Of a DNA stretch of 64,000 nt, positions 62,855 to 64,000 are shown one piece after another (position 1 is the stretch's first letter; every line of letters begins with the position of its first letter). The notes under the pieces are model-generated. The model worked only from the letters and a program-made list of their open reading frames with translations. It ran no database searches and had not been told where the DNA came from. Where the stretch lies: assembly GCA_033782935.1 (NCBI GenBank), contig JAWQEG010000132.1:124001-188000 (forward strand), in the 5' to 3' direction. This DNA is from Petrolisthes cinctipes (lineage: Eukaryota; Arthropoda; Malacostraca; Decapoda; Porcellanidae). The translations under genes and the position numbers were made by a program.

Positions 62855-64000
62855 TTATTTGTTGTTAATAATTCTGACCATAGATGGTATGGAACTGTTG
62901 TTATAGCGGTCAGTGCGTGCCCTTATCGGTGTTAAGATATTGGTATGCCTCGTCGATTGTCGTGGTGGTGGAAGGGAAGGGGGAAGCATATCTCGATGTC
63001 TCGGGTTGCTTAACAGTTCTATGCTAAATCGACGCAGAATGTTGTGGTGTACTGTGTCTAGGGAGACCATGCCAAGGGTGATAAGGGCCTCACTGTATGT
63101 AGTGTAGTCTGCCCCCAGTATTATACGACAAGCCCTTTTCTGTACACGTTCAAGCTGTTTCTTCTGTGTGGTGTTAATGGATGGAAACCAGCTTGGGGAG
63201 GCATAGGTGAGCTTGGAGAGTATAAACATATGATATATACTCCTCAGCTCACACTGTGGTGTACCTAGGGACTTTAGCCTTCTCAGCATGTACAGACGGT
63301 AAGAGGCGGACTGGGTAGTGGTGGTAATATGATGCTTCCAGTCCATCTTGCTGTCCAGCATAATTCCCAGGATTTTGGTTGTTTCCACAACCTGGAGTGG
63401 GTGTCCCCCCAGTGTGACTGTCGGTGGTGGTACAGGTGTGGTGGATGTGTGCAGATGCATCACCACTGTCTTGTTGTGGTTGATGCTGACGTTGTTGGCT
63501 TCAGTCCAAGCTTGTAGGTTGTCAAGTTGTTGTTGTAGTAGGTGGTAGTCAGGTGCAGTGTTGTCCACTACAACTCCCACAGTGGAGTCATCCACATACT
63601 TCCACCGGTGTGTGTCGGTCAGGGCATCATTAATGAGGATTAGGAAGCACAGAGGTCCCATCCTGGTCCCTTGAGGCACACCACATTTCAGTGTTTGTGG
63701 GAGAGACACTGCACCTTGATATCTTACCACCTGCTGTCGATCACTGAGGAAATCTGCCAACCACGCCACCAAGCCTGGCTCCATCCCAATACCAAGTGCC
63801 TTATTTATTATTACATTGTGGTCCACTAGGTCAAATGCCTTTTTAAAGTCAAGGAAAGTTAGTATTACTGAGGTCTTCCTTTGCTCTAAGTTCTTATATA
63901 CAAAGTCAAGTAGGCTAATAAGGCAATGTGTGGTGGAGGATGACTTTATATTGCCAAACTGTTGGTTATCAATGAATTTTTTAATACTAGCTGAGGCCCA
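62855..64000 (-). CDS. LINE reverse transcriptase, C-terminal part, open to the edge
   Basis: The frame is open from the right edge to a TAA at 62855-62857. Reading inwards it shows QFGNIKSSST (near 63935-63961), motif A DFKKAFD (63830-63850), motif B GVPQGT (near 63665-63682) and the catalytic YVDD (63587-63598), followed by a thumb-like region with LGIML. The frame continues past the apparent GTG start at 63826, so that codon is not the true start. No frameshift or stop is visible, which suggests a young copy. The C-terminal segment ends in a low-conservation tail. It would copy element RNA at the insertion site. The N-terminal endonuclease would lie outside the window. Confidence 0.9.
   Translation of the reverse strand, partial: WASASIKKFIDNQQFGNIKSSSTTHCLISLLDFVYKNLEQRKTSVILTFLDFKKAFDLVDHNVIINKALGIGMEPGLVAWLADFLSDRQQVVRYQGAVSLPQTLKCGVPQGTRMGPLCFLILINDALTDTHRWKYVDDSTVGVVVDNTAPDYHLLQQQLDNLQAWTEANNVSINHNKTVVMHLHTSTTPVPPPTVTLGGHPLQVVETTKILGIMLDSKMDWKHHITTTTQSASYRLYMLRRLKSLGTPQCELRSIYHMFILSKLTYASPSWFPSINTTQKKQLERVQKRACRIILGADYTTYSEALITLGMVSLDTVHHNILRRFSIELLSNPRHRDMLPPSLPPPRQSTRHTNILTPIRARTDRYNNSSIPSMVRIINNK

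Larger units (their letters stand above)
62701..64000 (-). mobile_element. Non-LTR retrotransposon, CR1/L2-like, 3' part
   Basis: The minus strand reads a reverse transcriptase, then about 150 bp of 3' untranslated sequence, ending in AATAAACCGC and six TTA triplets that abut the satellite. A short simple-repeat tail instead of poly(A) is typical of CR1-like LINEs. The element continues past the right edge, so its 5' end and target duplication cannot be seen. The family name is based on motif resemblance. Confidence 0.88.

Overview
This window is repetitive DNA from an animal nuclear genome. I found no host gene, tRNA or rRNA. About 51.4 kb of the 64 kb is one AT-rich satellite, interrupted by three retrotransposons. 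The retroelement types (a Jockey/Daphne-like LINE, a CR1/L2-like LINE with a TAA-repeat tail, and a Ty3/Gypsy-type LTR element) suggest an invertebrate. An arthropod, perhaps a crustacean, is my best guess, but it rests on family resemblance only. A centromeric, pericentromeric or other heterochromatic site would fit.

Layout: satellite 1-11139; 5'-truncated LINE on the minus strand 11140-13881, flanked by 9-bp target duplications; satellite 13882-51216; a complete 8.56-kb LTR retrotransposon on the plus strand 51217-59780, flanked by CGGG; satellite 59781-62700; and a second LINE on the minus strand from 62701 off the right edge. The repeat phase continues across the first two insertions, so both entered an existing array.

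The basic satellite unit is 176 bp. It is itself a diverged dimer of two 88-bp halves (A and B), which match at about 60 of 88 positions without gaps in my hand-made consensus. Two recurrent shorter forms exist: 147 bp (29 bp lost from half A between ATAT repeats) and 158 bp (18 bp lost from half B). Two stretches (1 to about 2.2 kb, and 39.06 to about 48.2 kb) consist almost only of full-length units, while the rest mixes the three lengths. On top of this lie higher-order repeats and recent tandem duplications with periods of about 294, 353, 500, 999, 1040, 1686, 1936, 2091 and 2473 bp. The many open frames on the satellite minus strand are by-products of the repeat, not genes.

The LTR element has 622-bp LTRs that differ at one position, yet its gag-pol interior is broken throughout and the reverse transcriptase active site is lost. 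It therefore looks like a recently copied but non-autonomous element. The first LINE has a nearly intact endonuclease-reverse transcriptase frame, with a single stop just before a C-terminal zinc knuckle. The second LINE has an uninterrupted reverse transcriptase frame as far as the window shows. The most notable points are the dimeric origin of the satellite, its 147-bp form, the sharp domain boundary at 39.06 kb, and the mismatch between young LTRs and a dead interior. I saw no clear sign of a wholly new gene system.
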